NCBI GenBank assembly: GCA_964514215.1
Contig: CAZEPW010000009.1
Location: forward strand, 24,284 to 88,283
From: CAYQUC01 sp964514215
GTDB lineage: Bacteria; Pseudomonadota; Gammaproteobacteria; UBA6429; Thiohalophilaceae
Direction: 5' to 3'
Length of the DNA stretch: 64,000 nucleotides
Shown here: positions 34,377 through 43,589 of the stretch, piece after piece
How positions within the stretch are numbered: position 1 is the stretch's first letter
Layout: each line of letters opens with the position of its first letter
Notes under the pieces: model-generated
Database searches by the model: none
What the model was told of the DNA's origin: nothing
Seen by the model: the letters and a program-made list of their open reading frames with translations, nothing else
Program-made: the position numbers and the translations under genes

Positions 34377-36913
34377 AGCTTAGCCTTTTTTAATCTCAAT
34401 GCGTTGGTAATAACCGATACTGAACTAAAGCTCATCGCTGCTGCTGCAATTATGGGTGACAATAACACACCAAACACGGGGTATAATACTCCTGCGGCAA
34501 CTGGCACACCGGCGCTATTGTAGATAAATGCAAAGAATAAATTTTGACGAATATTACGCATGGTTGCTCTACTTAAACGCCTTGCTCGAACGATGCCGCG
34601 AAGATCACCTTTAATGAGTGTGACACTGGCACTTTCCATTGCAACATCGGTTCCAGTTCCCATCGCAATACCAACTTGTGCTTGTGCTAAAGCGGGGGCA
34701 TCATTAATGCCATCACCGGCCATTGCAACAATTTTTCCGGCGGCTTGTAATTCTTTAACGATAGCGGCTTTTTGGTCAGGCAACACTTCGGCCTCTACTC
34801 GATCAATATTAAGTTTGCTGGCAACCGCTTGAGCTGTTTTATTGCTATCACCGGTTAACATCACAATGGTAATGCCTTCTGCGTGTAAACTGGCAATGGC
34901 TTCTGGTGTTGAGTCTTTAATGGGATCAGCTACACCGATTAATCCTGCTGCAATATTGTCAATAGCTATGAGCATGACGGTTTGGCCTTCACTGCGGTAG
35001 TTATCTGCCTGTGAGGGAAGATCGCCTGCGTCTATATTGAGGCTTTCGAGTAGTTTTAAATTTCCGAGTGCAATTTGTTTATTATTAACGATGCCGGTAA
35101 CGCCTTTTCCGGTGATTGATTGGAAGTCTGTAATATCGGACATTGCTATGTCTTTATCTTGTGCGCCTTTGACTATGGCTTCGGCTAGGGGATGTTCACT
35201 TGAGCGCTCGATACTTGCGGCTAAGCTCAATACTTCATCCTCGTTAAAACCATTGTTAACTTGTACATTCACTAATTTTGGTTTGCCTTCGGTTAGTGTT
35301 CCGGTTTTATCGACTACGAGAGTATCGACTTTTTCCATTAACTCTAAGGCTTCAGCATTTTTTATTAATACACCAGCAGCCGCACCTCGGCCGGTTCCTA
35401 CCATAATCGATATTGGTGTTGCGAGGCCAAGGGCACAAGGGCAGGCAATGATTAAAACTGCAACTGCGTTTACGATGGCATGTGCAAGTCTTGGTTCTGG
35501 CCCGTATAATCCCCAAACAGTAAATGATATTGCGGCAATCAGCACCACCACGGGTACAAAAAATCCTGCTACCGTGTCGGCTAATTTTTGGATGGGGGCG
35601 CGTGAGCGTTGTGCATCGGCAACCATTTGTACTATTTGTGATAATAAAGTATCGCTACCAATTTTTTCGGCGGTCATTAATAGGCTGCCTGTGCCGTTTA
35701 CTGTGGCTCCTATTAGTCGTTCACCTTGTTCTTTTGTGACGGGTATTGGTTCACCGGTGACCATTGATTCGTCCACATTACTTTCACCATCTACTACGAT
35801 GCCATCAACTGGAATTTTTTCTCCGGGACGAACTCGAAGCTTGTCGCCAACCACAACTTTCTCTAAAGAAATATCTTCTTCAGTGCCGTCTTCTCGAACG
35901 ATACGTGCAGTATTAGGTGCAAGGCCAAGTAGCAGTTGTATTGCGGCATTGGTTTTTGAACGTGCGCGTAATTCTAAAACTTGCCCAAGTAAAACCAGAG
36001 TTGTAATAACGGCTGCCGCTTCAAAATAAACATCAACCAAGCCGCCTTCCATTTGCATAACCGGTGGAAATAATCCGGGATAGAGTAATGCGACGACGCT
36101 GTAGATGTAGGCTACGGATACACCAAGCCCAATCAAGGTAAACATATTTAAGTTCCAAGTTTTAATGGATAACCAGAAACGCACGTAAAACGGCCAGCCG
36201 CCCCATAGTACTACAGGTGATGCTAATACAAATTGTATCCACTGTACTTTATCCATTGTTAAGGCGCTGGGTAATAGTGTTGGCATTAAGTCCGCTACCA
36301 TTGCTAATATGAAAACTGGGATGGATAAAATAGTGCCAATCCAAAAGCGACGGCTCATATCATTGAGTTCTTCATTCTCTTCTTCAACGGCAACACTGGT
36401 TGCTTCGAGTGCCATGCCGCATTTGGGACAAATACCGGGTTCGTCTTGTAATATCTCTGGATGCATGGGACAGGTATATTGTGTTTTGCTGGCAACACTT
36501 GGGATACCCATTGGTTCTAATGCCATACCACATTTGGGACAAATTCCTGGACCTTGTTGAATGATTTCAGGATCCATTGGGCAGGTGTATGTTGTCTCAG
36601 TATCTTGCTCTGATACAACCTGATTATCGGATTCTTTTTTATCTAGATAGTGTTGTGGTTGTTTTTCGAATTTATGCAGACAATTTTCACTGCAGAAATG
36701 GTAGTCGTTATTGTTATAATTAAATTGATGTTGGTTTTGTGCATCAACGACCATACCACAGACAGGATCTTTTATGTCGAGATACTGTTGCGGCTGTTCT
36801 TCGAATTTATGTAAGCAATGTTCACTACAGAAATGATAATCGTTATTGTTATAATTAAATTGATGTTGGCTTTGTTCATCAACGTCCATGCCGCATACAG
36901 GATCTTTTTTCAT
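34373..36913 (-). CDS. copA: Copper-translocating P-type ATPase with two YHS and two metal-binding domains
   Basis: The 846-residue P1B ATPase exports Cu(I). Two tandem YHS domains (about 3-45 and 48-90, each with DPVCGM and HFCSExC) come first. Two short metal-binding domains (YTCPMxPE...CPKCGMALE) follow. The membrane core carries the CPC metal motif in ACPCALGLATP, the actuator TGEP, the phosphorylation site DKTGT and the hinge GDGINDAPALAQ. The two YHS units are nearly identical at DNA level with a 135-bp period, a recent duplication. Neighbours are a SHOCT protein and a TlpA-like protein. Confidence 0.93.
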   Translation of the reverse strand: MKKDPVCGMDVDEQSQHQFNYNNNDYHFCSEHCLHKFEEQPQQYLDIKDPVCGMVVDAQNQHQFNYNNNDYHFCSENCLHKFEKQPQHYLDKKESDNQVVSEQDTETTYTCPMDPEIIQQGPGICPKCGMALEPMGIPSVASKTQYTCPMHPEILQDEPGICPKCGMALEATSVAVEEENEELNDMSRRFWIGTILSIPVFILAMVADLMPTLLPSALTMDKVQWIQFVLASPVVLWGGWPFYVRFWLSIKTWNLNMFTLIGLGVSVAYIYSVVALLYPGLFPPVMQMEGGLVDVYFEAAAVITTLVLLGQVLELRARSKTNAAIQLLLGLAPNTARIVREDGTEEDISLEKVVVGDKLRVRPGEKIPVDGIVVDGESNVDESMVTGEPIPVTKEQGERLIGATVNGTGSLLMTAEKIGSDTLLSQIVQMVADAQRSRAPIQKLADTVAGFFVPVVVLIAAISFTVWGLYGPEPRLAHAIVNAVAVLIIACPCALGLATPISIMVGTGRGAAAGVLIKNAEALELMEKVDTLVVDKTGTLTEGKPKLVNVQVNNGFNEDEVLSLAASIERSSEHPLAEAIVKGAQDKDIAMSDITDFQSITGKGVTGIVNNKQIALGNLKLLESLNIDAGDLPSQADNYRSEGQTVMLIAIDNIAAGLIGVADPIKDSTPEAIASLHAEGITIVMLTGDSNKTAQAVASKLNIDRVEAEVLPDQKAAIVKELQAAGKIVAMAGDGINDAPALAQAQVGIAMGTGTDVAMESASVTLIKGDLRGIVRARRLSRATMRNIRQNLFFAFIYNSAGVPVAAGVLYPVFGVLLSPIIAAAAMSFSSVSVITNALRLKKAKL

Positions 36914-37059
36914 TTTATTCTCACTTTTATTATTTTACTTATACACATAATTTATGACAATAGGAGGTGGTTTTCGTGTCAAATAATGATTTACTAATTA
37001 ATCTGGATCAGACAAGCAAAACTACTATGAATTGCATTAAAACGCGAATCCTCCTTATT

Positions 37060-37620
37060 TTATTGAGTCTTATTCGAGTTTTTGCTGATGAATTCTTCAA
37101 TTAATGTTGTTGGAACGGCACCAGACTGTTCTGCTTTTAATTCACCGGATGGCGCATAAAGTAGAAATGATGGTGTTCCAACTAAATTTTTCCCCGTTTG
37201 CAATTCGTAAAAATGGTCAATCACGACTGGGGCTGCAATTAAGTTTGTAAAATTGACTTTGTGCTTACGAATGAACTCAAGTGCATCGGCTTTATATTGC
37301 CAGCCGTCAACTGAAATGCCTAACACTGTTAAGTCTTTGTTTTTATGTTTATTATTGAGTTCGATATAATTTTTTATTTCGGCATTACAGATGTGGCAAC
37401 TCGATGCCCATATCATAACCAGTAACCATTTTCCTTTGCCAGTGTATTCTTCTATGCTGCGGTTTTTGCCACTAAAGTCTTGTAATAATACATCTTTATT
37501 ATAGAGTAAATGTTGGCTTTCACCTGATTTTGTTATTTCTGCTGTTTGGGCAGCATTAATGGTTAGTGATGTGATTAAAATAGACAAAAGTAAGGTGTTA
37601 AATTTTATTGCACGTATCAT
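37060..37620 (-). CDS. Exported TlpA-like thioredoxin-fold protein
   Basis: The 186-residue protein has a signal peptide (to about residue 28) and a thioredoxin-like domain with the redox motif SSCHICNAEI (CxxC) and GTPSFLLYAPSGEL containing the cis-Pro. It probably acts as a periplasmic thiol oxidoreductase, for example in cytochrome or copper-protein maturation, which would suit the neighbours. It lies between a copper ATPase and an SQR-like flavoprotein on the same strand. Confidence 0.82.
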   Translation of the reverse strand: MIRAIKFNTLLLSILITSLTINAAQTAEITKSGESQHLLYNKDVLLQDFSGKNRSIEEYTGKGKWLLVMIWASSCHICNAEIKNYIELNNKHKNKDLTVLGISVDGWQYKADALEFIRKHKVNFTNLIAAPVVIDHFYELQTGKNLVGTPSFLLYAPSGELKAEQSGAVPTTLIEEFISKNSNKTQ

Positions 37621-37782
37621 AGTCTCACCACTAAGGTATTCTGGGGAATTAAATTTATTTTCAATACGTATAGTTGGACAGCTTAATAGTGCTTTGGTGC
37701 CCTATAATTTGAATTTTTTTGTCTCTATTTAGAGGTTGCGGATGGGGCTTTGAAACGCCTACCATCCGTCAACAATAAAATA

Positions 37783-38982
37783 TTACATATATTTAAGGTA
37801 GAATAAATATAATTTTTCGAATGTATTTTTAACAGCAACTAATTTTTTAGAACGCCTTGGAAATATGTTCCAAAATGGTGGTTTGTTATCACTGGACATG
37901 TGCATCCACATGGCATCGTTTTCCATATTTAAAATACACGATAATTCATAACGGTAAGTATCACTAGCTTGGTTATTTTGTAATGATGCTTTAAGATTTT
38001 TAGCTACAGTTTGTGCACGTAGTTGTGCCATGTGCGCTTGATGAGGTACCCATGGTGGTGGGTTTTCATGACTAGCACAATCGCCCGCGGAGTATACATT
38101 GGTTAAACCTTTAACTTGGCCAAACTTATTTGCATCAATATGGCCACCAGGGGAAACGGGAATACACGTTTGTTGTAACCATTTAGCACCGGTGATGCCG
38201 GGAGAGTAAAGCACCAGATCTGCTTTTCGAATGCTGCCGTCTTCATCTTTTAATCCGCCGGCAACAAACTCGGCAGGCTCGTAACCATAATCTAATATGA
38301 TGCCTCGTTCGGCTAATCTATCGGTGATGGCACCGGTTTCGCCTTTTTGAATATTGGAAGAGAAAAAATGAATTTCAAATTTATCGCGAATGCCTTTTTC
38401 TTTTAACATGAAATCAAGTAAACACGCGCATTCATAAATTTGTCCTGCACGTCCTGCTACGAAACCATCCTGTTTATTAATTTTATATCCTATATATAAA
38501 ACTCCTGAACTTAATGCGGTCAATTTTTCCATGTATTGATCCATATTGTCCGGACCAAGGCAGGGTGAAAAAGTATATTCTTTGGTGCCGGGAATATCTT
38601 CCTCTAAAAATGCTGGCCCAATTCCAAGAAACAATGCGTCATTTTGATAACTGCCATCTTTGGTTATGACTGTTCGTCCACCATCTTGAATGTCGGTGAC
38701 GATGCTATTGATAAAACGAATATTACGTCGTTTTAAAAAGGGTTTTATATCGATGAGTACATTTTTTCGAGTTTTTTTGCCGGTGATAAATTCGGGAATG
38801 GATGGAAAGTAGGTGAACATACCATTACCGATTAAAGTAATGTCGTATTTAGAATAAATACGCCGAGTGAAAAACGCAAAGAATGGGAAGATCGGCATAA
38901 ATAAAAAATATTGAATTAAAAATAAAGATGCAAACCCATTGCCGACAATAATAATTTTTTTCACTTGGTTCTCCGGTTTCAA
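37783..38982 (-). CDS. FAD-dependent oxidoreductase, sulfide:quinone reductase-like
   Basis: The 399-residue flavoprotein has an N-terminal dinucleotide motif (IIVGNGFASLFL). A second nucleotide segment and a C-terminal VYSAGDCASHENPPPWVPHQAHMAQ stretch bind FAD and are typical of NDH-2/SQR proteins. Cysteines that could serve a sulfide site are in YECACLL (about 189-191) and ELSCIL. Its C-terminus could be membrane-associated. SQR or NADH dehydrogenase type 2 activity cannot be separated without alignment. Confidence 0.75.
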   Translation of the reverse strand: MKPENQVKKIIIVGNGFASLFLIQYFLFMPIFPFFAFFTRRIYSKYDITLIGNGMFTYFPSIPEFITGKKTRKNVLIDIKPFLKRRNIRFINSIVTDIQDGGRTVITKDGSYQNDALFLGIGPAFLEEDIPGTKEYTFSPCLGPDNMDQYMEKLTALSSGVLYIGYKINKQDGFVAGRAGQIYECACLLDFMLKEKGIRDKFEIHFFSSNIQKGETGAITDRLAERGIILDYGYEPAEFVAGGLKDEDGSIRKADLVLYSPGITGAKWLQQTCIPVSPGGHIDANKFGQVKGLTNVYSAGDCASHENPPPWVPHQAHMAQLRAQTVAKNLKASLQNNQASDTYRYELSCILNMENDAMWMHMSSDNKPPFWNIFPRRSKKLVAVKNTFEKLYLFYLKYM

Positions 38983-39192
38983 CAGTTAATGTGCTATGAG
39001 TATAAATTAATTTAATTTATAACATTAATCAATTTTTTTAAGCTCAATGATGAAACTAAAGCTTAACATTTTTAGTCAATTTATTTTACATAAATGAACA
39101 AATAATATTAGTTTATCGGAATAAGCTGTTTATTGAAACTTAATATAATCAATAGTGTCAAATAACTACTTTAATAATAAGGAGGAAATAAA

Positions 39193-40098
39193 ATGTTGGA
39201 TAATTATAAAAATAAATGTTCCATTTCTATTCAGTCAATAATAGCTGTTACTGTGCTTAGCTTATATAGTCAAGCAAGTATCGCGGCTTCAGATGCAACT
39301 GTTATTAAACATAATCCTGCAACGCTAGCAGGTGGCAGCGTTGAAGTTGAGATGGAAGGTGGCGGTGATGTACGTTGGATTCTACCGGGACAACGAAAGC
39401 TTGATCCTAAATTATTTGGGACACCTGAAAAACCATTGGGTTTTGAACCTGATGTTGGTGTACCGCTCGCCATGAGATTAAAAAATGCCGATGCTAGTGC
39501 GTGGACGATGACTGCGATGCCAACGCCGTTTTCAGATAACTATAAACCTAGCAGTGGTGAATATGAATTAAAATTAAAAGATAAGACGATATATGATCAT
39601 CCATTATCCGAAGATGAAGTAAAGTTTAGTACGACATTCACTAGTCCTGATGGTTTGAATAATTATAAATTAATGGTGGACAAAGTTATTCCGATTGGTT
39701 TACAGCATCCAATTATGGGTGGTGTTGGAACTAATTTTTTACAGCACGGTATGACCGGTATAGGTACAAAATTAATGCCAACGGCTTTTACCTATGTTGC
39801 GTTTTGGGGGGTAGGTACATTAGAAGTTAATGGCGTTGAAGTTGCCAATAATCGCGTAGTACATTTAATGACTACCTGTTCGGTACGTGATGCAGACTAT
39901 AAATTGGTTTTTGATGATGGTGTTGATTGTAGTAAGCTACAAACGCATTTATTAATGCCAAACGAAATTTTTACTGCTAACGGACCTGAGCGATCACCTG
40001 TACCAACAGGTTTTATTTTACCTAATGGTATGGAGCAACCCTTCATTCATTTAATGTTTGGTAGTAATAAAGTGTCAGGAGTTGAAACTGTAGAATAA
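39193..40098 (+). CDS. Secreted protein of unknown function
   Basis: The 301-residue protein has a signal peptide (cleavage near SIAAS) and a strong ribosome site, AAGGAGG. The mature chain is beta-rich, with repeated Gly/Pro stretches, histidines (LQHPIMGG, FLQHGMTG, VVHLMTT) and a possible disulfide (TTCSVRD, VDCSKL). No family was recognised. It faces a cytochrome c gene across a shared hairpin terminator. A periplasmic or outer-membrane-associated role is inferred only from export. Confidence 0.6.
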   Translation: MLDNYKNKCSISIQSIIAVTVLSLYSQASIAASDATVIKHNPATLAGGSVEVEMEGGGDVRWILPGQRKLDPKLFGTPEKPLGFEPDVGVPLAMRLKNADASAWTMTAMPTPFSDNYKPSSGEYELKLKDKTIYDHPLSEDEVKFSTTFTSPDGLNNYKLMVDKVIPIGLQHPIMGGVGTNFLQHGMTGIGTKLMPTAFTYVAFWGVGTLEVNGVEVANNRVVHLMTTCSVRDADYKLVFDDGVDCSKLQTHLLMPNEIFTANGPERSPVPTGFILPNGMEQPFIHLMFGSNKVSGVETVE

Positions 40099-40114
40099 TT
40101 TTGTTTGATGTTCA

Positions 40115-40157
40115 CGAGTCATTTAACGTAGTTGCTTAATTTTAGTTAAATGACTCG
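40115..40157. terminator. Bidirectional hairpin between convergent genes
   Basis: A 13-bp perfect stem (CGAGTCATTTAAC/GTTAAATGACTCG) with a 17-base loop lies between the stops of the unknown secreted protein gene and the convergent cytochrome c gene. A TTTT run lies in the loop rather than after the stem, so it is not a classic intrinsic terminator. Confidence 0.55.
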
Positions 40158-40167
40158 ATGAATACTA

Positions 40168-40701
40168 TTAATGCCCGCCAGTATGGCCGTGAGTACCTGA
40201 TTTGACAGCGGTAAATTTTTTGTAATCAGCGGCTGACATTTCATTTAATCCATTAATAAAAGCCACTAACGACCAAATTTCATCATCGGTGTGTGAGCCA
40301 CCCCAAGCGGGCATTCCTGTTAATTTTATGCCGTTTTTAATAACCCAAAAATTATCTTTATTGTCATGTGCGCCGTGAGCTGCTTTTGAAAATACCGGTG
40401 GTTTAGGATATAAGCCATCATTTAATTCACTGGTGTTAACGCCTGGAGCAAGATGACATGCAGCGCACATTTCTTGATAATTGGCTGCCGCTTTGATTAT
40501 ACGTGTTGGGTCGGATAGATTTTTTGGTTCTACAATATCTTCTGCTCGAACTTCAATAGAGCGCTCTCTAAATATTTCGATTAATTCATTGGTAATATCC
40601 CAATGCTTATCGTTTGCTGCAATGTTGTATACTCCAAACCAAATAAATGCTGAACCACCGATTAACACTGTGAACAAAAGAATAATTAAAGTTTTTATCA
40701 T
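40168..40701 (-). CDS. Monohaem cytochrome c, membrane-anchored or exported
   Basis: The 177-residue protein has an N-terminal hydrophobic segment without a clear cleavage site and one haem motif, CAACH (YQEMCAACHLAPGV). The axial Met is likely in KLTGMPAWGG. It ends in HGHTGGH. This is a class I cytochrome c of the cbb3/CccA-like type that carries electrons in the periplasm. It stands alone on the minus strand between two plus-strand genes. Confidence 0.88.
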   Translation of the reverse strand: MIKTLIILLFTVLIGGSAFIWFGVYNIAANDKHWDITNELIEIFRERSIEVRAEDIVEPKNLSDPTRIIKAAANYQEMCAACHLAPGVNTSELNDGLYPKPPVFSKAAHGAHDNKDNFWVIKNGIKLTGMPAWGGSHTDDEIWSLVAFINGLNEMSAADYKKFTAVKSGTHGHTGGH

Positions 40702-40963
40702 TGTTTATCCTATTTAAAATATTATTACTGGTAATAACTACTTCTTACTGACTGTAGTTGAGATTAATAAGTCTGCTGAAATATCATAAGCATATATTAC
40801 CTTGTACTATTTTTATACTGTTAAATACTAATTATCAGATAAATTATTAGGCAAATAGTTCATTTAAAATCTTTTTGTTAAAAATGCATCACACTTTGCT
40901 ATTGAAATCCAACCAAAAAGACATATTGTATAGCTATTAATAAGCAGTTAATAACTTAATGTA
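40702..40963. promoter_or_regulatory. Divergent promoter region
   Basis: This region of 262 AT-rich bases lies between the divergent cytochrome c and MtfA-like genes. No specific operator was recognised. Confidence 0.3.
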
Positions 40964-41737
40964 ATGTTTCAATATTTAAAATCCTACTATCAACAGTGGT
41001 TTGTCGCTAAACGAATTCCAGATGCCTTATGGCAACGAGTGATATTATCAACACCGGTATTACAAAATTTATCGACCTCTGAAAAAATTAAGTTGCGTTA
41101 TTTAACGCGACTTTTTTTACACAAAAAAACCATCAGTGCAACTGGGGATATTGATTTAACCGACTATATGAAGCTGTTAATTGCAGCACAAGCTTGTTTG
41201 TTAATATTAAATTTAAGCCTCGATTATTACAATGGCTGGGTGCAGGTTATCGTTTACCCTGATGTTTTTAAGGTTAAGCACGAATACACCGATGCTGCGG
41301 GTGTACTCCATAAAACCGATCGTATTTTAAGTGGTGAGTCATGGTCGCATGGACCGGTGATATTATCGTGGAAAGATGTGGTGCAGGATGTTGAATATCC
41401 AAGAGAAGGTCACAATGTTGTCTTGCATGAGTTTGCTCATAAGCTGGATATGTTAACGGGTAGTGCTAATGGAATGCCTCCACTTCACGCCTCGATGCAG
41501 CGTCAGCAATGGACTGATATTTTGAGCGATGCCTATCAACAATTAAACAAGCAATTATATGAAGTTGGACATGGCTATATCAATAGTTATGCCGCAACCG
41601 ATCCGGCAGAATTTTTTTCTGTTTTAACCGAATATTTTTTTACAGCGCCTAAAATATTAGAATCAAAATGTCCGGAAGTATTTCAGCAATTTAATAAATT
41701 CTATCGACAAAATATTTTTCCAGTGTCACGTACGTAA
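40964..41737 (+). CDS. mtfA: MtfA-like zinc metallopeptidase (M90 family)
   Basis: The 257-residue protein carries the zinc motif H155-E-F-A-H159 and the downstream glutamate stretch TDPAEFFSVLTEYFF. The preceding VILSWKDV and LHEFAHKLDM segments are hallmarks of MtfA. In Escherichia coli MtfA binds the Mlc repressor and affects sugar uptake; here the partner is unknown. Cytoplasmic; length is as expected. Confidence 0.9.
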   Translation: MFQYLKSYYQQWFVAKRIPDALWQRVILSTPVLQNLSTSEKIKLRYLTRLFLHKKTISATGDIDLTDYMKLLIAAQACLLILNLSLDYYNGWVQVIVYPDVFKVKHEYTDAAGVLHKTDRILSGESWSHGPVILSWKDVVQDVEYPREGHNVVLHEFAHKLDMLTGSANGMPPLHASMQRQQWTDILSDAYQQLNKQLYEVGHGYINSYAATDPAEFFSVLTEYFFTAPKILESKCPEVFQQFNKFYRQNIFPVSRT

Positions 41738-41807
41738 CCATTTTAAAATATCATCATCATTGCAGTGCTGTTATTTTTATTGTATCGCTTTGAGGGGATC
41801 GTGTGAG

Positions 41808-41832
41808 ATTCCCGCTAAGAGATTGCGGGAAT
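41808..41832. repeat. Dispersed-type hairpin repeat
   Basis: ATTCCCGC and GCGGGAAT form an 8-bp stem with a 9-base loop, in the context GTGAGATTCCCGC...GCGGGAATGACGG. That string resembles widespread intergenic repeats of gammaproteobacteria. It lies after the MtfA gene. Confidence 0.6.
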
Positions 41833-41883
41833 GACGGTGCCGTTTTGGGTTTGTTGGACGGCCTAGTTAATGCATTAATATTA

Positions 41884-42204
41884 TCAGCTTACATTTATTT
41901 CATTAAAGTCGCGAATATGGATAAATTCTTCAACAGGCAATATTGCTATAACACCATCAGACTTCAAGCCGTGGCTTACCGAGCTAGCAATGGCATTAAC
42001 AATATTTTGGGCTTGTTCTTTTTCGGTAAAAACTTCAACACGAGTGCAGTCGTTCATTTTATCTTTAGCATAAAAATTACGGTATTCACCATAACCGTGG
42101 GCTGTTGACACTGTAATACCGGGTACACCAATGGCGGATAATGCTTCTTCTACTGCTGCTAATGAAGAGTCTGGGATTATTGCTGTTACTTTTCGATAGT
42201 CCAT
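41884..42204 (-). CDS. P-II family signalling protein-like
   Basis: The 106-residue protein has the P-II-like fold signature: an N-terminal YRKVTAIIPDSSLAAVEEAL strand-helix, a GVPGITVSTAHGYGEY T-loop region and the GVIAILPVEE C-terminal strand. The uridylylatable Tyr of GlnB (in the EYRG form) is not clearly present. Such proteins often accompany transporters or redox enzymes rather than ammonia assimilation. It follows the orphan Rieske gene by 18 bases. Confidence 0.75.
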   Translation of the reverse strand: MDYRKVTAIIPDSSLAAVEEALSAIGVPGITVSTAHGYGEYRNFYAKDKMNDCTRVEVFTEKEQAQNIVNAIASSVSHGLKSDGVIAILPVEEFIHIRDFNEINVS

Positions 42205-42222
42205 AATGTTTTCTCCAATTTA

Positions 42223-42831
42223 TTACACTTGCTTCATGTTACTTTCACCTATCTTAATTATTGTATCGGACATAAAATGGTAAGGTGGTATCACTAAGTT
42301 AGTAGGAGCAGGCACACCTTTAAAGACACGTCCGGCTAAATCAAATTTTGAGCCATGGCAAGGGCAAAAGTAGCCGCCAGGCCATTGCACGCCAAGATCT
42401 GCTGGTGCTAGCTCAGGTCTAAATGTTGGGACACAGCCAAGATGGGTGCAGATGCCAACAACCACTAAATATTCAGATTTTATTGCACGAAATTCATTTT
42501 TTGCATAATCAGGTTGTTGCTTTACTGTTGAGTTTGGGTCGCGTAATCGATCCAGTAATGACTTTTGCTTTAAACGTTTTATCATGTCTTCACTGCGTCG
42601 TAAAATCCATACTGGTTGTCCACGCCATTCAACCGTAATTTGTTGATTAAATGCCAGTTTGCTAATATCGACTATAACCGGAGCGCCAGCCGAACGTGCT
42701 CGTGCGCTTGGTGACATTGAAGCAATAAAAGGTATGCTAATAACACCAGTACCAATAGCGCCAACCACGGTAGTGGAAGTAATCAAAAACCGTCGACGTT
42801 TGTTATCTATTGTATTTTTTGTGGATGACAT
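42223..42831 (-). CDS. Rieske iron-sulfur protein of bc1 type, without cytochrome b or c1
   Basis: The 202-residue protein has a Tat/anchor segment (KRRRFLITSTTVVG) and the bc1-type cluster box CTHLGC...CPCHGS, including the extra cysteines for the disulfide. This is the normal ubiquinol:cytochrome c reductase Rieske form. No cytochrome b or c1 gene adjoins it, so it is an extra copy or part of another electron-transfer unit with the nearby cytochrome c. A palindrome lies about 80 bases upstream of its start. Confidence 0.9.
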   Translation of the reverse strand: MSSTKNTIDNKRRRFLITSTTVVGAIGTGVISIPFIASMSPSARARSAGAPVIVDISKLAFNQQITVEWRGQPVWILRRSEDMIKRLKQKSLLDRLRDPNSTVKQQPDYAKNEFRAIKSEYLVVVGICTHLGCVPTFRPELAPADLGVQWPGGYFCPCHGSKFDLAGRVFKGVPAPTNLVIPPYHFMSDTIIKIGESNMKQV

Positions 42832-42913
42832 TGTATAAGCCTAATAATTTTTATTTGTTATATTAACTACGACAACTAAATTTGAACTACGTGCCACTTT
42901 ATTGCAAAAAAAA

Positions 42914-42927
42914 ATGATCTAGATCAT
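42914..42927. promoter_or_regulatory. Palindrome upstream of the orphan Rieske gene
   Basis: ATGATCTAGATCAT is a perfect 14-base palindrome and resembles the FNR box TTGAT-N4-ATCAA with the outer bases changed. It lies in the 95-base space between the CBS and Rieske genes, reaching the CBS stop codon. Confidence 0.4.
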
Positions 42928-43553
42928 TAGCTCCATAATTCCAGTTCAAAGTTTTTCATGATGGCACTGAGTAAATCACTTCGAGATATTATTCCCGTTA
43001 TAGTGCCATCGATAACAATAGGCATTGCACCAACACGTTGTTCTACAATTAAACGAGCTATGTAGCGCACATCAGTATCTTCGCTAGCAGTTAATACGTT
43101 GCTGCTCATTATAGTTTTTAAATTATTTTTATAATTGATGGCGGTGTTTTGTTTATTGTAATTTTTAGACATACCACTTAAATAACGGAGTAAATCGCGA
43201 TCAGAGATAATTCCTTGAACAGTATTTGAATTATTAACAACGGGGATATGGCGTAATTGGTGCTTTTTGAAAAAGGACAATGCAGTTGCTATTGTATCTT
43301 GAGATTTAAGCGTGATGACTGGTGATGTCATTATTTGGTTTGCAATGAGAACATCCGTGTTTTGTCTTAAACCAGCCACTTGTTGATAGGAATTTATTGC
43401 GGTTTCTGATTGCCAATCTTGCTGTCGGTCTTCATGTTCTTTTATGTTGTCGGTAGTAACGATGTTATGGGTTTTTGTAATAGTATGCTGCTTAAATAAT
43501 TGCATAAGAGGCATTACCTCGTGGCTATTCAAACCTTGTACATAAAAAGTCAT
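42927..43553 (-). CDS. CBS-domain pair protein
   Basis: The 208-residue protein has two CBS domains: about 75-130 (MTSPVITLKSQDTIATALSF, GIISDRDLLRYL) and about 145-205 (MSSNVLTASEDTDVRYIARL, GIISRSDLL). Such pairs bind adenine nucleotides or act as sensory modules. The first 70 residues are unclassified. No enzymatic domain is attached. It sits inside a string of electron-transfer genes and may sense energy charge; this is inference. Confidence 0.85.
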   Translation of the reverse strand: MTFYVQGLNSHEVMPLMQLFKQHTITKTHNIVTTDNIKEHEDRQQDWQSETAINSYQQVAGLRQNTDVLIANQIMTSPVITLKSQDTIATALSFFKKHQLRHIPVVNNSNTVQGIISDRDLLRYLSGMSKNYNKQNTAINYKNNLKTIMSSNVLTASEDTDVRYIARLIVEQRVGAMPIVIDGTITGIISRSDLLSAIMKNFELELWS

Positions 43554-43589
43554 GAAGACTCCGACAGTTAGTTTAATATGGTATTGCTA

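Noticed and set aside
35037..36029. A 330-residue plus-strand frame opposite the copper ATPase
   Set aside because: The minus-strand ATPase carries all expected catalytic motifs, so this long frame is an antisense shadow.
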